From contig NZ_OXCQ01000001.1 in assembly GCF_900411395.1 (NCBI RefSeq), forward strand, positions 378,106-442,105: a stretch of 64,000 nt of DNA, read 5' to 3'. A program made the translations under genes and the position numbers. This document shows, piece after piece, positions 19,556-29,583 of this stretch (its first letter is position 1; each line of letters opens with the position of its first letter). The notes under the pieces are model-generated. The model had not been told where the DNA came from, ran no database searches, and saw nothing but the letters and a program-made list of their open reading frames with translations. This DNA is from Streptococcus sp. 596553. Lineage in GTDB: Bacteria; Bacillota; Bacilli; Lactobacillales; Streptococcaceae.

Positions 19556-20684
19556 TAAATATTCTGCCATTTTAGGAAATACAGTTGGTTTTCATGATAT
19601 GTCGACATTGACGGACCACCGTCCAGTAGCAAGTTTGCCATTTGGTGGGAAATATCGTTTGATTGACTTCCCGCTTTCTAGTCTTGCTAATGCAGGTGTT
19701 CGTAGTGTCTTTGGTATTTTCCAGCAGGATAATATCAGCTCAGTCTTTGACCATATTCGTTCAGGACGCGAGTGGGGCTTATCAACCCTTCTTAGCCATT
19801 ACTATCTAGGAATTTACAATACCCGTGTAGAAAGTAGCACAGTTGGAAAAGAATACTACCAGCAGCTGCTCACCTATTTAAAACGTTCTGGCTCAAACCA
19901 AACAGTTTCACTCAACTGTGATGTTTTGATTAATATTGATTTGAACCAAGTTTTCCACCTTCATAACACAACGAAGGGGCCTATTACAGTTGTTTATAAG
20001 AAACTTCCTAAGAAAGATATTTCAGAAGTGAACGCAATCTTGGAAGTAGATGAAACAGACCATGTTCGTTCTCATAAACTCTTTGATAGCAAGTCAACAT
20101 CTGAAACGTTCAATATGTCTACAGATATCTTTGTCGTTGATACACCTTGGTTGATTGAACGATTGGAAGAAGAAGCTAAAAAAGAACATCCAGAGAAGTT
20201 GCGCTATGTTTTACGTGATTTAGCTACTAAAGAAGGGGCTTTCGCCTACGAGTATACAGGTTATCTGGCAAATATTCACTCTGTAGAGTCTTATTACCAA
20301 GCTAATAAAGATATGCTTGAATCGCAAAAATTCTATTCTCTTTTCTCACCAAACCAAAAGATTTATACAAAGGTCAAAAACGAAGAGCCGACTTACTATG
20401 CTAATACATCTAAAGTAAGCACTTCTCAGTTTGCGTCTGGTAGTATCATTGAAGGTCAAGTGGCTAATTCTGTTCTATCACGTAATATTCATGTCCATAA
20501 GGATAGCTTGGTTAAAGATAGCATCTTATTCCCTCGTGTTGTTATTGGAGAAGGTGCTCAGGTAGAATATGCTATCTTGGACAAGGGTGTTGAAGTTGCG
20601 GATGGCGTTGTGATTCGAGGAACTGCAGAACATCCAGTTGTCGTTAAGAAAGGTAGCAAAGTAACAGAGGATATTCATTCATGA
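19545..20684 (+). CDS. glgD: Glucose-1-phosphate adenylyltransferase, regulatory subunit
   Basis: 379 residues with the same fold as GlgC but a changed N-terminus: [31 protein letters not shown] replaces the GGxGTRL phosphate-binding loop, so it is unlikely to be catalytic alone. [11 protein letters not shown] replaces the GDHIYKM segment. The C-terminal beta-helix is kept. GlgD proteins bind GlgC and raise its activity in Firmicutes. Overlaps glgC by 11 bases and glgA by 4 (ATGA), which suggests coupled translation. Confidence 0.95.
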   Translation: MKIDKYSAILGNTVGFHDMSTLTDHRPVASLPFGGKYRLIDFPLSSLANAGVRSVFGIFQQDNISSVFDHIRSGREWGLSTLLSHYYLGIYNTRVESSTVGKEYYQQLLTYLKRSGSNQTVSLNCDVLINIDLNQVFHLHNTTKGPITVVYKKLPKKDISEVNAILEVDETDHVRSHKLFDSKSTSETFNMSTDIFVVDTPWLIERLEEEAKKEHPEKLRYVLRDLATKEGAFAYEYTGYLANIHSVESYYQANKDMLESQKFYSLFSPNQKIYTKVKNEEPTYYANTSKVSTSQFASGSIIEGQVANSVLSRNIHVHKDSLVKDSILFPRVVIGEGAQVEYAILDKGVEVADGVVIRGTAEHPVVVKKGSKVTEDIHS

Positions 20685-22114
20685 AAATTTTATTTGTAGC
20701 AGCAGAGGGTGCACCCTTTTCAAAAACAGGTGGTCTGGGAGACGTCATTGGCGCTCTTCCTAAATCACTGGTAAAAGCGGGACATGAAGTTGCAGTGATT
20801 TTACCCTACTATGACATGGTAGAGGCTAAATTTGGAAATCAGATTGAAGATGTTCTTCATTTTGAGGTGAGTGTTGGTTGGCGCAGACAGTACTGTGGGA
20901 TTAAGAAAACAGTATTAAATGGTGTAACCTTCTACTTTATTGACAGCCAATATTATTTCTTCCGTGGTCATGTTTACGGTGATTTTGATGACGGAGAACG
21001 CTTTGCCTTTTTCCAATTGGCTGCCATTGAGGCTATGGAAAGAATTGACTTTATTCCTGACCTTCTCCATGTTCATGACTACCATACAGCCATGATACCG
21101 TTCTTGTTAAAGGAAAAATACCGTTGGATTCAAGCCTATCAAGGTATTAAAACTGTTTTAACCATTCATAATTTGGAATTCCAAGGACAATTTTCAGAAG
21201 GAATGTTATGGGATTTGTTTGGAGTCGGTTTTGAACGTTATGCTGATGGTACCCTTCGATGGAACAACTGTTTAAACTGGATGAAGGCTGGAATTCTTTA
21301 TGCTGACCGTGTTTCAACCGTTTCGCCTAGTTATGCTCATGAAATTATGACCAGTCAGTTCGGATGTAACTTGGATCAAATTCTTCGAATGGAGTCTGGT
21401 AAAGTATCTGGTATCGTGAACGGGATTGATGCTGACCTGTATAATCCTCAGACGGATGCTCTTTTAGACTATCATTTTAATCAGGAAGATTTGTCTGGGA
21501 AAGCCCAAAACAAGGCAAAATTGCAAGAAAGAGTTGGCTTGCCCGTTAGAGCTGACGTTCCACTGGTGGGAATTGTTTCTCGTTTGACACGTCAAAAAGG
21601 TTTTGATGTGGTGGTTGAAAGTCTGCACCATATCTTGCAAAATGATGTTCAGATTGTTCTTTTGGGAACTGGCGATCCAGCATTTGAAGGAGCTTTCTCA
21701 TGGTTTGCTCAGATTTACCCAGACAAGCTATCAGCAAATATCACTTTTGATGTCAAACTAGCTCAAGAAATCTACGCCGCTTGTGACCTCTTCCTCATGC
21801 CAAGTCGTTTTGAACCATGTGGCTTGTCTCAAATGATGGCGATGCGTTATGGAACCTTGCCATTGGTCCATGAAGTCGGTGGATTGCGAGATACCGTTCG
21901 CGCTTTCAATCCAATTGAAGGAAGCGGTACTGGCTTTAGCTTTGACAATCTATCTCCTTACTGGTTAAATTGGACTTTCCAAACAGCTTTGGACTTGTAT
22001 AGAAACCATCCTGACGTTTGGAGAAACCTACAAAAACAAGCTATGGAGTGTGATTTCTCATGGGATACAGCCTGCAAGTCATACCTTGACTTGTACCATA
22101 GTTTAGTTAATTAA
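20681..22114 (+). CDS. glgA: Glycogen synthase (ADP-glucose)
   Basis: 477 residues, glycosyltransferase family 5. It starts with [30 protein letters not shown], holding the KTGGL ADP-glucose binding motif; [23 protein letters not shown] and [13 protein letters not shown] follow, and the C-terminal motif is [24 protein letters not shown]. It elongates alpha-1,4-glucan chains from ADP-glucose. Last gene of the operon, starting within the glgD stop and followed by a terminator. With GlgB, C, D and the upstream pullulanase it makes a complete glycogen synthesis and debranching set; no glycogen phosphorylase is in the window. Confidence 0.97.
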   Translation: MKILFVAAEGAPFSKTGGLGDVIGALPKSLVKAGHEVAVILPYYDMVEAKFGNQIEDVLHFEVSVGWRRQYCGIKKTVLNGVTFYFIDSQYYFFRGHVYGDFDDGERFAFFQLAAIEAMERIDFIPDLLHVHDYHTAMIPFLLKEKYRWIQAYQGIKTVLTIHNLEFQGQFSEGMLWDLFGVGFERYADGTLRWNNCLNWMKAGILYADRVSTVSPSYAHEIMTSQFGCNLDQILRMESGKVSGIVNGIDADLYNPQTDALLDYHFNQEDLSGKAQNKAKLQERVGLPVRADVPLVGIVSRLTRQKGFDVVVESLHHILQNDVQIVLLGTGDPAFEGAFSWFAQIYPDKLSANITFDVKLAQEIYAACDLFLMPSRFEPCGLSQMMAMRYGTLPLVHEVGGLRDTVRAFNPIEGSGTGFSFDNLSPYWLNWTFQTALDLYRNHPDVWRNLQKQAMECDFSWDTACKSYLDLYHSLVN

Positions 22115-22119
22115 TAGAT

Positions 22120-22150
22120 AAAATCGTATGATGACTTCATACGATTTTTA
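22120..22150 (+). terminator. glg operon terminator
   Basis: AAAATCGTATGA (22120-22131) pairs with TCATACGATTTT (22137-22148), followed by T and A. Confidence 0.85.
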
Positions 22151-22172
22151 GGCTGTTTAGAGAGGAGAACTT

Positions 22173-22817
22173 ATGTCTCAAGTAAAAGGCTTGTGTGTCA
22201 TGGACGTTGACGGCACCTTAATTCTAGAAGAAGTGATTGACCTTTTGGGAAGAGAGGCAGGTTGTGAGGAGGAAATTGCGCAGCTTACAAGTCAGGCAAT
22301 GCGAGGAGAGCTAGACTTTGAAAGCAGTTTACGAAAAAGAGTGTCCTTCTTGGAAGGTCTTCCTATTTCGGTCTTTGATAAAGTTTTCAACTCAATTCAT
22401 CTATCGCCAAATGTTCAAGAATTCATCTCTATTCTCCAAAAGAATGGCATCCTAGTTGGTCTGGTGTCAGGTGGATTTACACCAATAGTTGAAAGATTAG
22501 CAAAATCCCTCGACATTGCCTATTTCTCTGCCAACCAACTTGAAGTAAAAAGTGGCTTTCTAACAGGAAAATTAGTTGGACAAATTATCAGTCCCCAGAT
22601 CAAAAAAGAGACTCTGGAAAAATGGAGAGAGAAACTAAAACTTCCTAAAGAAAGAACGATTGCAATCGGTGACGGGGCCAATGATTTATTGATGTTGAAA
22701 TCAGCAGGATTGGGAATTGCTTTTTGTGCCAAAGAAGTGCTGAAACAGGAAATACCGAATCATGTTGATAAGAGGGATTTTTTAGAAATTCTGCCTTTGA
22801 TTGAATTTTTAGAATGA
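22173..22817 (+). CDS. serB: Phosphoserine phosphatase-type HAD hydrolase
   Basis: 214 residues. HAD motifs are all visible: CVMDVDGTL at 8-16 (nucleophile Asp, with Asp two residues on), [11 protein letters not shown] for motif II, a conserved Lys further on, and [13 protein letters not shown] for motif III. The pattern and length match SerB, which forms L-serine from phosphoserine, though other small phosphomonoesters cannot be excluded. GAGAGGAG precedes the ATG. Its stop overlaps the GAGGG that serves the next, broken gene, so the two were probably an operon. Confidence 0.82.
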   Translation: MSQVKGLCVMDVDGTLILEEVIDLLGREAGCEEEIAQLTSQAMRGELDFESSLRKRVSFLEGLPISVFDKVFNSIHLSPNVQEFISILQKNGILVGLVSGGFTPIVERLAKSLDIAYFSANQLEVKSGFLTGKLVGQIISPQIKKETLEKWREKLKLPKERTIAIGDGANDLLMLKSAGLGIAFCAKEVLKQEIPNHVDKRDFLEILPLIEFLE

Positions 22818-22825
22818 GGGAAAAT

Positions 22826-23940
22826 ATGAAGATTGTAATTGCACCGGATTCGTTTAAGGAAAGCTTAAGCGCTGAAGAGGTGGCTGAATCAATAAAAAGA
22901 GGCTTCCAACAATCGATAGCAGATGTAGACTGTCTCCTCTGCCCTGTTGGTGATGGGGGAGAAGGTACTGTAGATGCTATCCGACAATCTCTTGACCTTG
23001 AAGAAAAATGGATCCAAGTGACAGGCCCTTTTGGACAAAAAGAAGCCATGCGCTATTTTCAAAAAGGGGAACTGGCACTATTTGAAGTAGCTGATTTGGT
23101 TGGCCTTGGAAAAATTCCGATAGAGAAACGAAATCCACTTCAAATCCAAACTTGTGGTATTGGAGAGTTGATTCGCCATCTCATTGCTCAAGGGATTAAA
23201 GATATCTATATTGGCGTTGGTGCACGGCCAGTAATGATGGAGGAATTGGGATCGCTGCTGGTTTAGGTTATCGATTTTATGATAGGGATGGAAATGTCTT
23301 GCCCACTTGCGGTCAGTCCTTATTAAACTTAGCTTCTATGTCAACAGAAAATCGCTGTGAACTTCCTGAAGATGTGCAAATTCGTATTTTAGCAGATGTC
23401 GTGAGTCCCTTATGTGGTCCTCAAGGTGCGACCTACATTTTTGGAAAACAAAAAGGCCTTGATCCTACTATGTTTGAAGTCGTAGATCAGGCAATCCAAG
23501 ATTTTTATGAAAAAGCCTCACCTGTAACATTGGAAATTAAAGGAGTAGGAGCTGGTGGAGGCATTGCTGGCGGTTTGTGTGCCTTTGCTCAGGCAAATAT
23601 CGTGTCTGGAATTGATACCTGCTTGAACTTAATTAACTTTGATAAGAAAGTTTCACATGCTGACTTGGTAGTTGTAGGAGAAGGAAGGCTAGATCGTCAA
23701 AGTTTAGCAGGTAAAGCGCCTATAGGTGTTGCAAAAAGAACCCCTGTCGGAGTTCCTGTCATTGCTATTTGTGGTAGTCTTGCTGAAGATTTACCTTCCC
23801 TACCATTTGAAAATATCCAAGCTGCCTTTTCTATTTTGGAGAAAAGTGAACCTTTAGCAGATAGTTTGAAAAATGCCAGTCTCTATCTGGAGCGCACGGC
23901 CGCCAATATCGGGCACTTATTAACTATGCGCAAGATTTAG
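22826..23940 (+). pseudogene. glxK: Glycerate kinase, broken by a one-base deletion
   Basis: The first part (from ATG 22826, [27 protein letters not shown]) is a typical type-II glycerate kinase start and runs in frame to 23221. There the Gly-rich loop should read [22 protein letters not shown]; in the actual sequence the frame slips after GVG and stops at 23266. Reading resumes perfectly in another frame from 23224 (TASNDGGIG...) to the end at 23940. One lost G in GGTGGC at about 23222 explains it. Intact, it would be about 372 residues and phosphorylate glycerate to a phosphoglycerate. The deletion hits the conserved loop, so the gene should be dead unless this is a sequencing error. Confidence 0.85.
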
Positions 23941-24383
23941 CCAAACCATTTTTTCCATAAGGATGTTTTGGATGGTTCTTCCTTTTTACCTTCCCAAAGT
24001 TTTGCAAAAGCAAGTCGAAGGTTCTTTTCTTCTACTTGAACTGGTGCATTGGTGTGGATAACCAGACCGAAGGGAGAAGTAGTATGCTCTTCAGACACTA
24101 TGGTGGCTTGGCTATCAGTTTCTTTTGCTTCTTTCAAGTAGAAAACTTGTTTGTCAAATTCGATAGTTGGTGAAATCTTTACAAATAGTAGCTCAGCCTT
24201 TTCCTGAAGGTTTTCTAAAATGGATAAAAAGCCTTTTTCTAACTGCGGGCTATTCGCTGTGTCAATATCTGCATATCCAAGAACTCTTTCCTCAAAAGTA
24301 CCAAGATAGCGTCTTTGCTCATCTGGATTTAGTTTTGGCCCACCATGAGCTTTCTCAAGTAATTGTTTTGATAAATCTGTCAT
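23937..24383 (-). CDS. yueI: YueI family protein (DUF1694)
   Basis: 148 residues. The N-terminus [33 protein letters not shown] is the family signature (GxPxLxPDEQRxxLGTFRERV); the last residues are basic and aromatic (TSLWKKWFG). Function unknown; it is a small cytoplasmic protein widespread in Firmicutes. It converges on and overlaps the broken glycerate kinase by 4 bases. Its extended -10 ends 6 nt before the ATG and no ribosome site is present, so the transcript is predicted leaderless. It is divergent from eno. Confidence 0.85.
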   Translation of the reverse strand: MTDLSKQLLEKAHGGPKLNPDEQRRYLGTFEERVLGYADIDTANSPQLEKGFLSILENLQEKAELLFVKISPTIEFDKQVFYLKEAKETDSQATIVSEEHTTSPFGLVIHTNAPVQVEEKNLRLAFAKLWEGKKEEPSKTSLWKKWFG

Positions 24384-24389
24384 GAAAAC

Positions 24390-24398
24390 AGTATATCA
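24390..24398 (-). promoter_or_regulatory. Extended -10 of yueI, predicting a leaderless transcript
   Basis: On the minus strand TGA-TATACT occupies 24398 down to 24390, and the ATG begins at 24383 after 6 nt (GTTTTC). Confidence 0.65.
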
Positions 24399-24479
24399 TA
24401 AAAGTTAGAATAAAACAGACAAAAGAAAGCGATTACTTCGTAAAGTTAAGGAAAATTTGCACAAAGATAACGTTTTTTC

Positions 24480-24508
24480 TTGAAAAAGGAGGGTTTTTAA
24501 GGTATTAT
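24480..24508 (+). promoter_or_regulatory. Promoter of eno
   Basis: TTGAAA (24480-24485), 17-bp spacer, TATTAT (24503-24508). A short leader with AAGGAGAG precedes the ATG at 24547. Confidence 0.8.
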
Positions 24509-24543
24509 AGAGGTGTAAAAAATTTAACTCATAAGGAGAGTAA

Positions 24544-25851
<1,308 letters not shown>

Positions 25852-25890
25852 TCTCTTTATGAGATGAGGGGCTATAAAGCCTTTAAACTG

Positions 25891-25924
25891 AGCACTTTGG
25901 GGCGCTTTCCCTTAGTGCTTTTTC
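25891..25924 (+). terminator. eno terminator
   Basis: AGCACT (25891-25896) pairs with AGTGCT (25914-25919), with an inner GGG/CCC pairing, then TTTTT. Confidence 0.8.
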
Positions 25925-25938
25925 TAATTTTACTACCC

Positions 25939-25952
25939 TTTTAGTTACCCTT
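25939..25952. repeat. Candidate left attachment core (attL)
   Basis: TTTTAGTTACCCTT, 13 of 14 identical to 36502-36515. It lies 15 bases behind the eno terminator and next to the integrase, where a left junction is expected. The neighbouring TACCCTT at 25934-25940 and ACACCCTT at 25994-26001 may be arm-type integrase sites. Confidence 0.45.
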
Positions 25953-25974
25953 AACTGATTTTAGGTATAGTAAG

Positions 25975-26000
25975 AGGGTAGTCACTAAACGTGACACCCT
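25975..26000 (-). terminator. Hairpin at the end of the integrase gene
   Basis: AGGGTaGTCAC (25975-25985) pairs with GTGACACCCT (25991-26000) with one bulged base, directly after the minus-strand integrase stop. It has no long U run, so it may be a weak terminator or a protein site near the attachment core. Confidence 0.45.
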
Positions 26001-27164
26001 TTATAAATTATTGATGGCTGTTTCATAATTTGAGACAGCTTTTTTTGCATTCTCTTGGTTTGTATGCCAGTAAACATTTTCAGTCACTAATAAGTTAGAG
26101 TGTCCCAATCTATATTGGACATCTTTGGGGCTAGTCTGAGCGTACAACATCATAGTGGTATGTGTATGGCGGAAACCGTGGAATGATACATTCGTTACAC
26201 CAGCGTTCTCAAAATGCTTATTTAGGCGTTTGCGTAGTTTGCAAGCATAAGCATATTTTTCTGTAAATACTGAGAATACAACTGTTTCAGTTCGGCCTAA
26301 TTTCCAAGACTGAATTTGTTGACGATTCTTGTACTGTTTAAGTAAAAGTAGGGTGGCTTTGTCTATTGGTATATCACGATAACCAGCGTTTGATTTAGGT
26401 GAGTTTATTTCTTGATAGCGGTTTAGTGTCTTATTGATACTGATAACACCGTTTTCTAGGTCAATATCAGACCATTCAAGAGCCAGAGCCTCACTAATAC
26501 GACACCCAGTGGCCAATAAAGTCTTATACAGGACAACATCAAATAGGTTTTCATAATTTGATTGATCCAGAATATCTAAATAATTCAGAAACTGTTTTAA
26601 TTCTTTGTTGTCTAAGTATTTTACAGTAGACTTTTCTTTTTGCTGTTTGCGTGGAACGATGACATCGTTAGCTGGATTGTATTGTATTACCTGGATAGCT
26701 ACGCCATACTTCAAAATACGCTTATTCATGTTATGGAGTAAGGAGTAGTTAGCAAACGCCCCTTTTTCGCCTTTATTGGCCTTGTCAGCCCATTTATTTA
26801 CTTGCTGTTGAAGAATAGGCGTGGTTAGCTTATCTAGCTTGTAATCGCCAAATACAGGCAATAAATGCACTCTAACCAATCCATCCATAGACTGGCGAGT
26901 ATTGGGTTTAACTGTATTCTTGTAACTATCCCACCAAACTTTTACCAGTTCTTCATATGTTGTGATTGTTGGCTTATCTTTAACTGTATAGCCGTTTGAA
27001 GCAAAAGCATTGACAGCCTCTCTTGCTTTGACTTTAATCCCTTTTTTAGTGTTGGCCGTAACAGTAGTTCTAGCCTTTTTCCCTGTAAGTTTATCAACTC
27101 CAAGATACACGCTTGCTCGGTATACGATAGATCCGTTTTTCTTTTTGTATTCTGTAATATTCAT
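26001..27164 (-). CDS. int: Site-specific tyrosine recombinase (integrase)
   Basis: 387 residues, full length. An N-terminal arm-binding domain (about 1-50, NITEYKKKNGSIVYRASVYLG), a SAM-like core-binding domain (about 68-160) and the catalytic domain with Arg222 (ATGCRISEALALEW), His329 and Arg332 (FHGFRHTHT), His355 (LGHSN) and nucleophile Tyr365 (ENVYWHT). It would integrate and, with an excisionase, excise the island. AAAGGAGT lies before the ATG. It reads toward eno, with its stop 50 bases from the candidate left attachment core, the usual satellite-phage arrangement. Confidence 0.95.
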   Translation of the reverse strand: MNITEYKKKNGSIVYRASVYLGVDKLTGKKARTTVTANTKKGIKVKAREAVNAFASNGYTVKDKPTITTYEELVKVWWDSYKNTVKPNTRQSMDGLVRVHLLPVFGDYKLDKLTTPILQQQVNKWADKANKGEKGAFANYSLLHNMNKRILKYGVAIQVIQYNPANDVIVPRKQQKEKSTVKYLDNKELKQFLNYLDILDQSNYENLFDVVLYKTLLATGCRISEALALEWSDIDLENGVISINKTLNRYQEINSPKSNAGYRDIPIDKATLLLLKQYKNRQQIQSWKLGRTETVVFSVFTEKYAYACKLRKRLNKHFENAGVTNVSFHGFRHTHTTMMLYAQTSPKDVQYRLGHSNLLVTENVYWHTNQENAKKAVSNYETAINNL

Positions 27165-27183
27165 GGTTTACTCCTTTTCCATC

Positions 27184-27213
27184 AGCAGGCAAGCAATTAG
27201 AAAAGGTTTTGAA
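27184..27213. repeat. 30-bp direct repeat, copy 1
   Basis: Begins AGCAGGCAAGCAATTAG and matches 29584-29613 in 29 of 30 positions. A short inverted match (AGCAGGCAAG on the minus strand) lies near the right end at about 36473-36482. Together copies 1 and 2 bracket the Fic, repressor and early-gene module. Confidence 0.8.
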
Positions 27214-27226
27214 GTTATACCATGCG

Positions 27227-27247
27227 AGGGGCTACGAGAATGCCCCT
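27227..27247. other. GC-rich hairpin between int and fic
   Basis: AGGGGC (27227-27232) pairs with GCCCCT (27242-27247), followed on the plus strand by ATTTTC. It may mark the end of a minus-strand transcript or be a structured spacer; no gene is visible in 27165-27358. Confidence 0.4.
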
Positions 27248-27299
27248 ATTTTCAATTTTAAGCAGTCAGACGGTAAATAATACCAGAGTAGGAAATAAG

Positions 27300-27354
27300 G
27301 CGGATATGGGGCTTATATGGGGTTAAAAAAGCCTCGGTATTTCAAGAGTTTTAT
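27300..27354. repeat. 55-bp imperfect direct repeat left of fic
   Basis: Starts GCGGATATGGGG and ends with the exact 18-mer GTATTTCAAGAGTTTTAT (27337-27354). The partner at 28148-28202 has the same length, start (GCGAATATGGGG) and end. The Fic gene lies between them. Confidence 0.75.
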
Positions 27355-27358
27355 CGCT

Positions 27359-28027
27359 TTAAAACTGTTCCATCCGTGTTTTTTCGTAGTCCAGTGATTC
27401 TTTGAAGAGGTCAGCTAGTCCAGTTACGTCTTGGTTTGCTAGGAGTTCCATATAATGCGCCCTTGAGTCTTTTGAGACGATGATAGGAACGTTTAGATAC
27501 TTCATAGCTAGGTACATGAGTACCAGGCGACCAGTACGGCCGTTACCGTCGCTAAATGGATGAATCCGTTCAATCTGAATGTGGGTATCTGCTAAAATCT
27601 CTAAGATTTCTTTTTCATCATGAGCATGATCTAAGCGATAAGCAGTATTATCCGCCCATTGTGTCATCAGGTAGGGTGTTTCTGCTGGGCTAGCTGTTTG
27701 AAATTCTGCCCCGATAATAGCATTTTGAACTTGTTTAAATCGTCCTCTATCGTGTTGCAGTCTATCCACTAATAAGGCGTGAAAATCTTGAACCAGCCCC
27801 ACAGTAAGGGCTTGATGGTTTGCCAATGAGTCCAAGAGATAAGAAAAGGCTTGTTTATGGTTTTCAATCTCATAAAACTCACGAATACTTTTGCCGTTGC
27901 GTGGTAAGGTGCTTTCTAAGATAATGCTGACAGTTTCGGGTAGAGAGATAGTGTTCCCTTCAATACCGCTAGAATGGTAGGCCATGCGTACCAGTATATC
28001 GTCCAGATAGTTTTGTGAGTAGGTCAT
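27359..28027 (-). CDS. Fic family protein, class II self-inhibited type
   Basis: 222 residues. The catalytic Fic motif HPFSDGNGR is complete at 156-164, so it should be active, usually as an AMP-transferase (adenylylating protein hydroxyls). An N-terminal S-x-x-x-E-G motif (Ser19 to Gly24 in SSGIEGN) fits the class II inhibitory helix that blocks ATP binding, with Glu23 as the obstructing residue. AAAGGGG lies before the ATG. The target is unknown. Placed between integrase and repressor on the repressor strand and framed by 55-bp direct repeats, it looks like an inserted cargo gene. Roles in host control or phage defence are possible but not shown. Confidence 0.9.
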   Translation of the reverse strand: MTYSQNYLDDILVRMAYHSSGIEGNTISLPETVSIILESTLPRNGKSIREFYEIENHKQAFSYLLDSLANHQALTVGLVQDFHALLVDRLQHDRGRFKQVQNAIIGAEFQTASPAETPYLMTQWADNTAYRLDHAHDEKEILEILADTHIQIERIHPFSDGNGRTGRLVLMYLAMKYLNVPIIVSKDSRAHYMELLANQDVTGLADLFKESLDYEKTRMEQF

Positions 28028-28034
28028 AATTCCC

Positions 28035-28123
28035 CTTTCTATTTGTCAATTTCGCTTATTTTTGCGCTTTAGTCTGTAAAATTGGCTTTCTATTCTTCAA
28101 TTTCCCCTGTTTTTGCACGATAG
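28035..28123. repeat. Two tandem 38-bp imperfect repeats upstream of fic
   Basis: 28035-28072 and 28086-28123, period 51, both beginning CTTTCTATT and holding TCAATTTC and TTTTTGC. They lie just upstream of the minus-strand fic gene and could be protein-binding sites or a duplicated promoter segment. Confidence 0.55.
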
Positions 28124-28147
28124 ACCTTAGAAATAGGGTTGCTATTG

Positions 28148-28202
28148 GCGAATATGGGGGAGTTTTTGTATTTTGAGAATTCCTGTATTTCAAGAGTTTT
28201 AT
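28148..28202. repeat. 55-bp imperfect direct repeat right of fic
   Basis: Partner of 27300-27354, sharing the exact 18-mer GTATTTCAAGAGTTTTAT (28185-28202). It ends at the stop of the repressor gene. Confidence 0.75.
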
Positions 28203-28690
28203 TAGAGTTTCTCATTCAGTAGTTTTAGTATTTCTAGTAGTTCAGTATCTTCTTTAATCTCATTCAACAAATTATAATCACGGTTTCTTTTTAAAATTTC
28301 AGTGTAGTATTTGTCTTTGTTTTTAACGGTTTTTACATCGTTGAGTAAAGTATTATCGTGAGACATACCTTTCAATAAGGCGTGCAGATGTTTTATTTGA
28401 GAATCAGAGATAAGCAACTCCAGATGTGCTAGCGAGAACGCTAGTTTTTTTAATTCATTTTGATATTCTTGTTCATTAAAAGAACTATATTCAGCTTTGG
28501 TTTTAATGTCTAGTAAGTAGTTTACACTCACACCAAAATATTCGGCTAGTTTTTTAGTGTAGTCGTATTTTATTTCTAGCTTATCTTCTTTTTCCCATCG
28601 CGATATGGTCATTTCTGAAACTCCGAGTAGGTTAGCGAGATCTTTTTGAGTATCACCATTGCTTTTTCGTAGTTCCTGTAGTTTATTCAT
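28202..28690 (-). CDS. XRE-family repressor of the island
   Basis: 162 residues. Cro/CI-type helix-turn-helix at about 1-62 (LQELRKSNGDTQKDLANLLGVSEMTISRWEKED), then a helical C-terminal part without the Ser-Lys peptidase signature of LexA-like repressors. Being divergent from the early genes, it fills the position of the island master repressor (Stl-like in staphylococcal islands), which is relieved by a helper-phage protein rather than by RecA cleavage. Candidate operators (AACGAAAA with flanking TAAC/GTTA) lie in the divergent promoter region. The ATG is preceded by a GAGGTGA ribosome site. Confidence 0.82.
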   Translation of the reverse strand: MNKLQELRKSNGDTQKDLANLLGVSEMTISRWEKEDKLEIKYDYTKKLAEYFGVSVNYLLDIKTKAEYSSFNEQEYQNELKKLAFSLAHLELLISDSQIKHLHALLKGMSHDNTLLNDVKTVKNKDKYYTEILKRNRDYNLLNEIKEDTELLEILKLLNEKL

Positions 28691-28831
28691 TTTTTTATCA
28701 CCTCAATCTAATTATAACACAACGAAAATAGTTTTTAACGAAAATGTTAAAAAATCCTTGACAACTAACTTTTATTTTAGTAAACTACACTTGTACTAAC
28801 GAAAAAGTTAGTTAAGAAAGGAGAAAATATA
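28691..28831. promoter_or_regulatory. Divergent early promoter region with three operator-like sites
   Basis: Rightward promoter: TTGACA (28758-28763), 17-bp spacer, TAAACT (28781-28786). Leftward repressor promoter: minus-strand TATAAT (28716 down to 28711). Three related sites share AACGAAAA: 28720-28733, 28736-28749 (TAAC-GAAAAT-GTTA) and 28796-28811 (CTAAC-GAAAAA-GTTAG). The first two cover the leftward promoter and the third covers the rightward transcript start, a classic bistable switch layout. Confidence 0.75.
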
Positions 28832-29017
28832 TTGCTTATCACCTCAACACGAGCAAAAGCAATCCGACGGAAACAAGCCGATAAGAATTTAACTGCTAAA
28901 AAAGCAAGTGAGGAAATAGGAATAAATCCTGTTACTTATCGCAAAATCCGAGACGGTGGCGAAGTAAAACCTAGCATTTATCAAAAAGCCATGCAGTGGC
29001 TTGCTGAAGATTATTAG
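28832..29017 (+). CDS. Small helix-turn-helix protein (Cro-like)
   Basis: 61 residues from a TTG start at 28832, 9 nt behind AAAGGAG. A single HTH is visible: RRKQADKNLTAKKASEEIGINPVTYRKIRDGG. It is the first gene rightward of the repressor and is probably an early regulator that antagonises it. No other domain. The TTG start is chosen for its ribosome site and the absence of an alternative. Confidence 0.7.
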   Translation: MLITSTRAKAIRRKQADKNLTAKKASEEIGINPVTYRKIRDGGEVKPSIYQKAMQWLAEDY

Positions 29018-29201
29018 AAAGGAGCGACCCAATCGCAATACTACTTTACATTTACAGATTTCTCATGTGGTGCTTTACCACTGGGGATTGACAACAAAAA
29101 AAGTCACTTGCTGAACGTTTGGCGACTGAAGCAAGCGACTGGATGAAAAGGATACGTTTTTTAACGTATCTTGATTATAGCATAGAAATACAAGGTAAAC
29201 A
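29018..29201 (+). other. Hairpin-rich leader segment in the early transcript
   Basis: No gene supported. Three inverted repeats in a row: GTGGT-GCTTT-ACCAC (about 29064-29079), CTTGCT paired with AGCAAG (about 29107-29136) and GATACGTT-TTTT-AACGTATC (29151-29170). The last is a perfect 8-bp stem with a T4 loop and resembles a terminator without a strong U run. The segment may attenuate the early transcript or encode a small RNA. Confidence 0.45.
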
Positions 29202-29426
29202 ATGGGAAAAAAACATTTTGAACTTGAAGACAAGAAATTGTCAGAACGTGGGCGCTATTTGAAGAGTATAGACCGCTACAAGACTATGTTAAATGCTTTT
29301 TCTATCGCTTTTGATAGCACAGTCAAGGCGGAAACTAGACAGAAAGCTGAACATGATGGCTTGAAAGCCTTGGACAGAATCCCAGATAAGCACTACGCCC
29401 TGCTTTATGACATGATGGAGGGGTAA
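29202..29426 (+). CDS. Small hypothetical island protein (74 aa)
   Basis: 74 residues, charged and probably helical (MGKKHFELEDKKLSERGRYLKSIDRYK...). I do not recognise a family. It follows a hairpin and is trailed by a 47-residue gene 2 bases later, consistent with an early operon of small satellite genes. Confidence 0.6.
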   Translation: MGKKHFELEDKKLSERGRYLKSIDRYKTMLNAFSIAFDSTVKAETRQKAEHDGLKALDRIPDKHYALLYDMMEG

Positions 29427-29428
29427 GC

Positions 29429-29572
29429 ATGACTAAATATGAACGTGCTAAGCAATTCTATAGCCGAGCGGCATTCGCTTTAAGTGACTTTTTGCATGGA
29501 CGAATAGATGAACTAGAATTTAAAAAACAGTGGCAAAACTTAGAAAATAGAGCCATTAGAGAAATGAACTAA
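29429..29572 (+). CDS. Small hypothetical island protein (47 aa)
   Basis: 47 residues (MTKYERAKQFYSRAAFALSD...), ATG two bases after the previous stop and behind GGAGGGG. Rich in aromatic and charged residues, probably helical. Family not recognised. The tight spacing and good ribosome site support it. Confidence 0.55.
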   Translation: MTKYERAKQFYSRAAFALSDFLHGRIDELEFKKQWQNLENRAIREMN

Positions 29573-29583
29573 CAAAATCGAAT

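Noticed and set aside
25975-26000. Inverted repeat AGGGT...ACCCT as the attachment core
   Set aside because: No matching copy was found at the right end; the GTTACCCTT pair is the better candidate. The short GTGACACCCTT match near 33452 is inside the island and too short.
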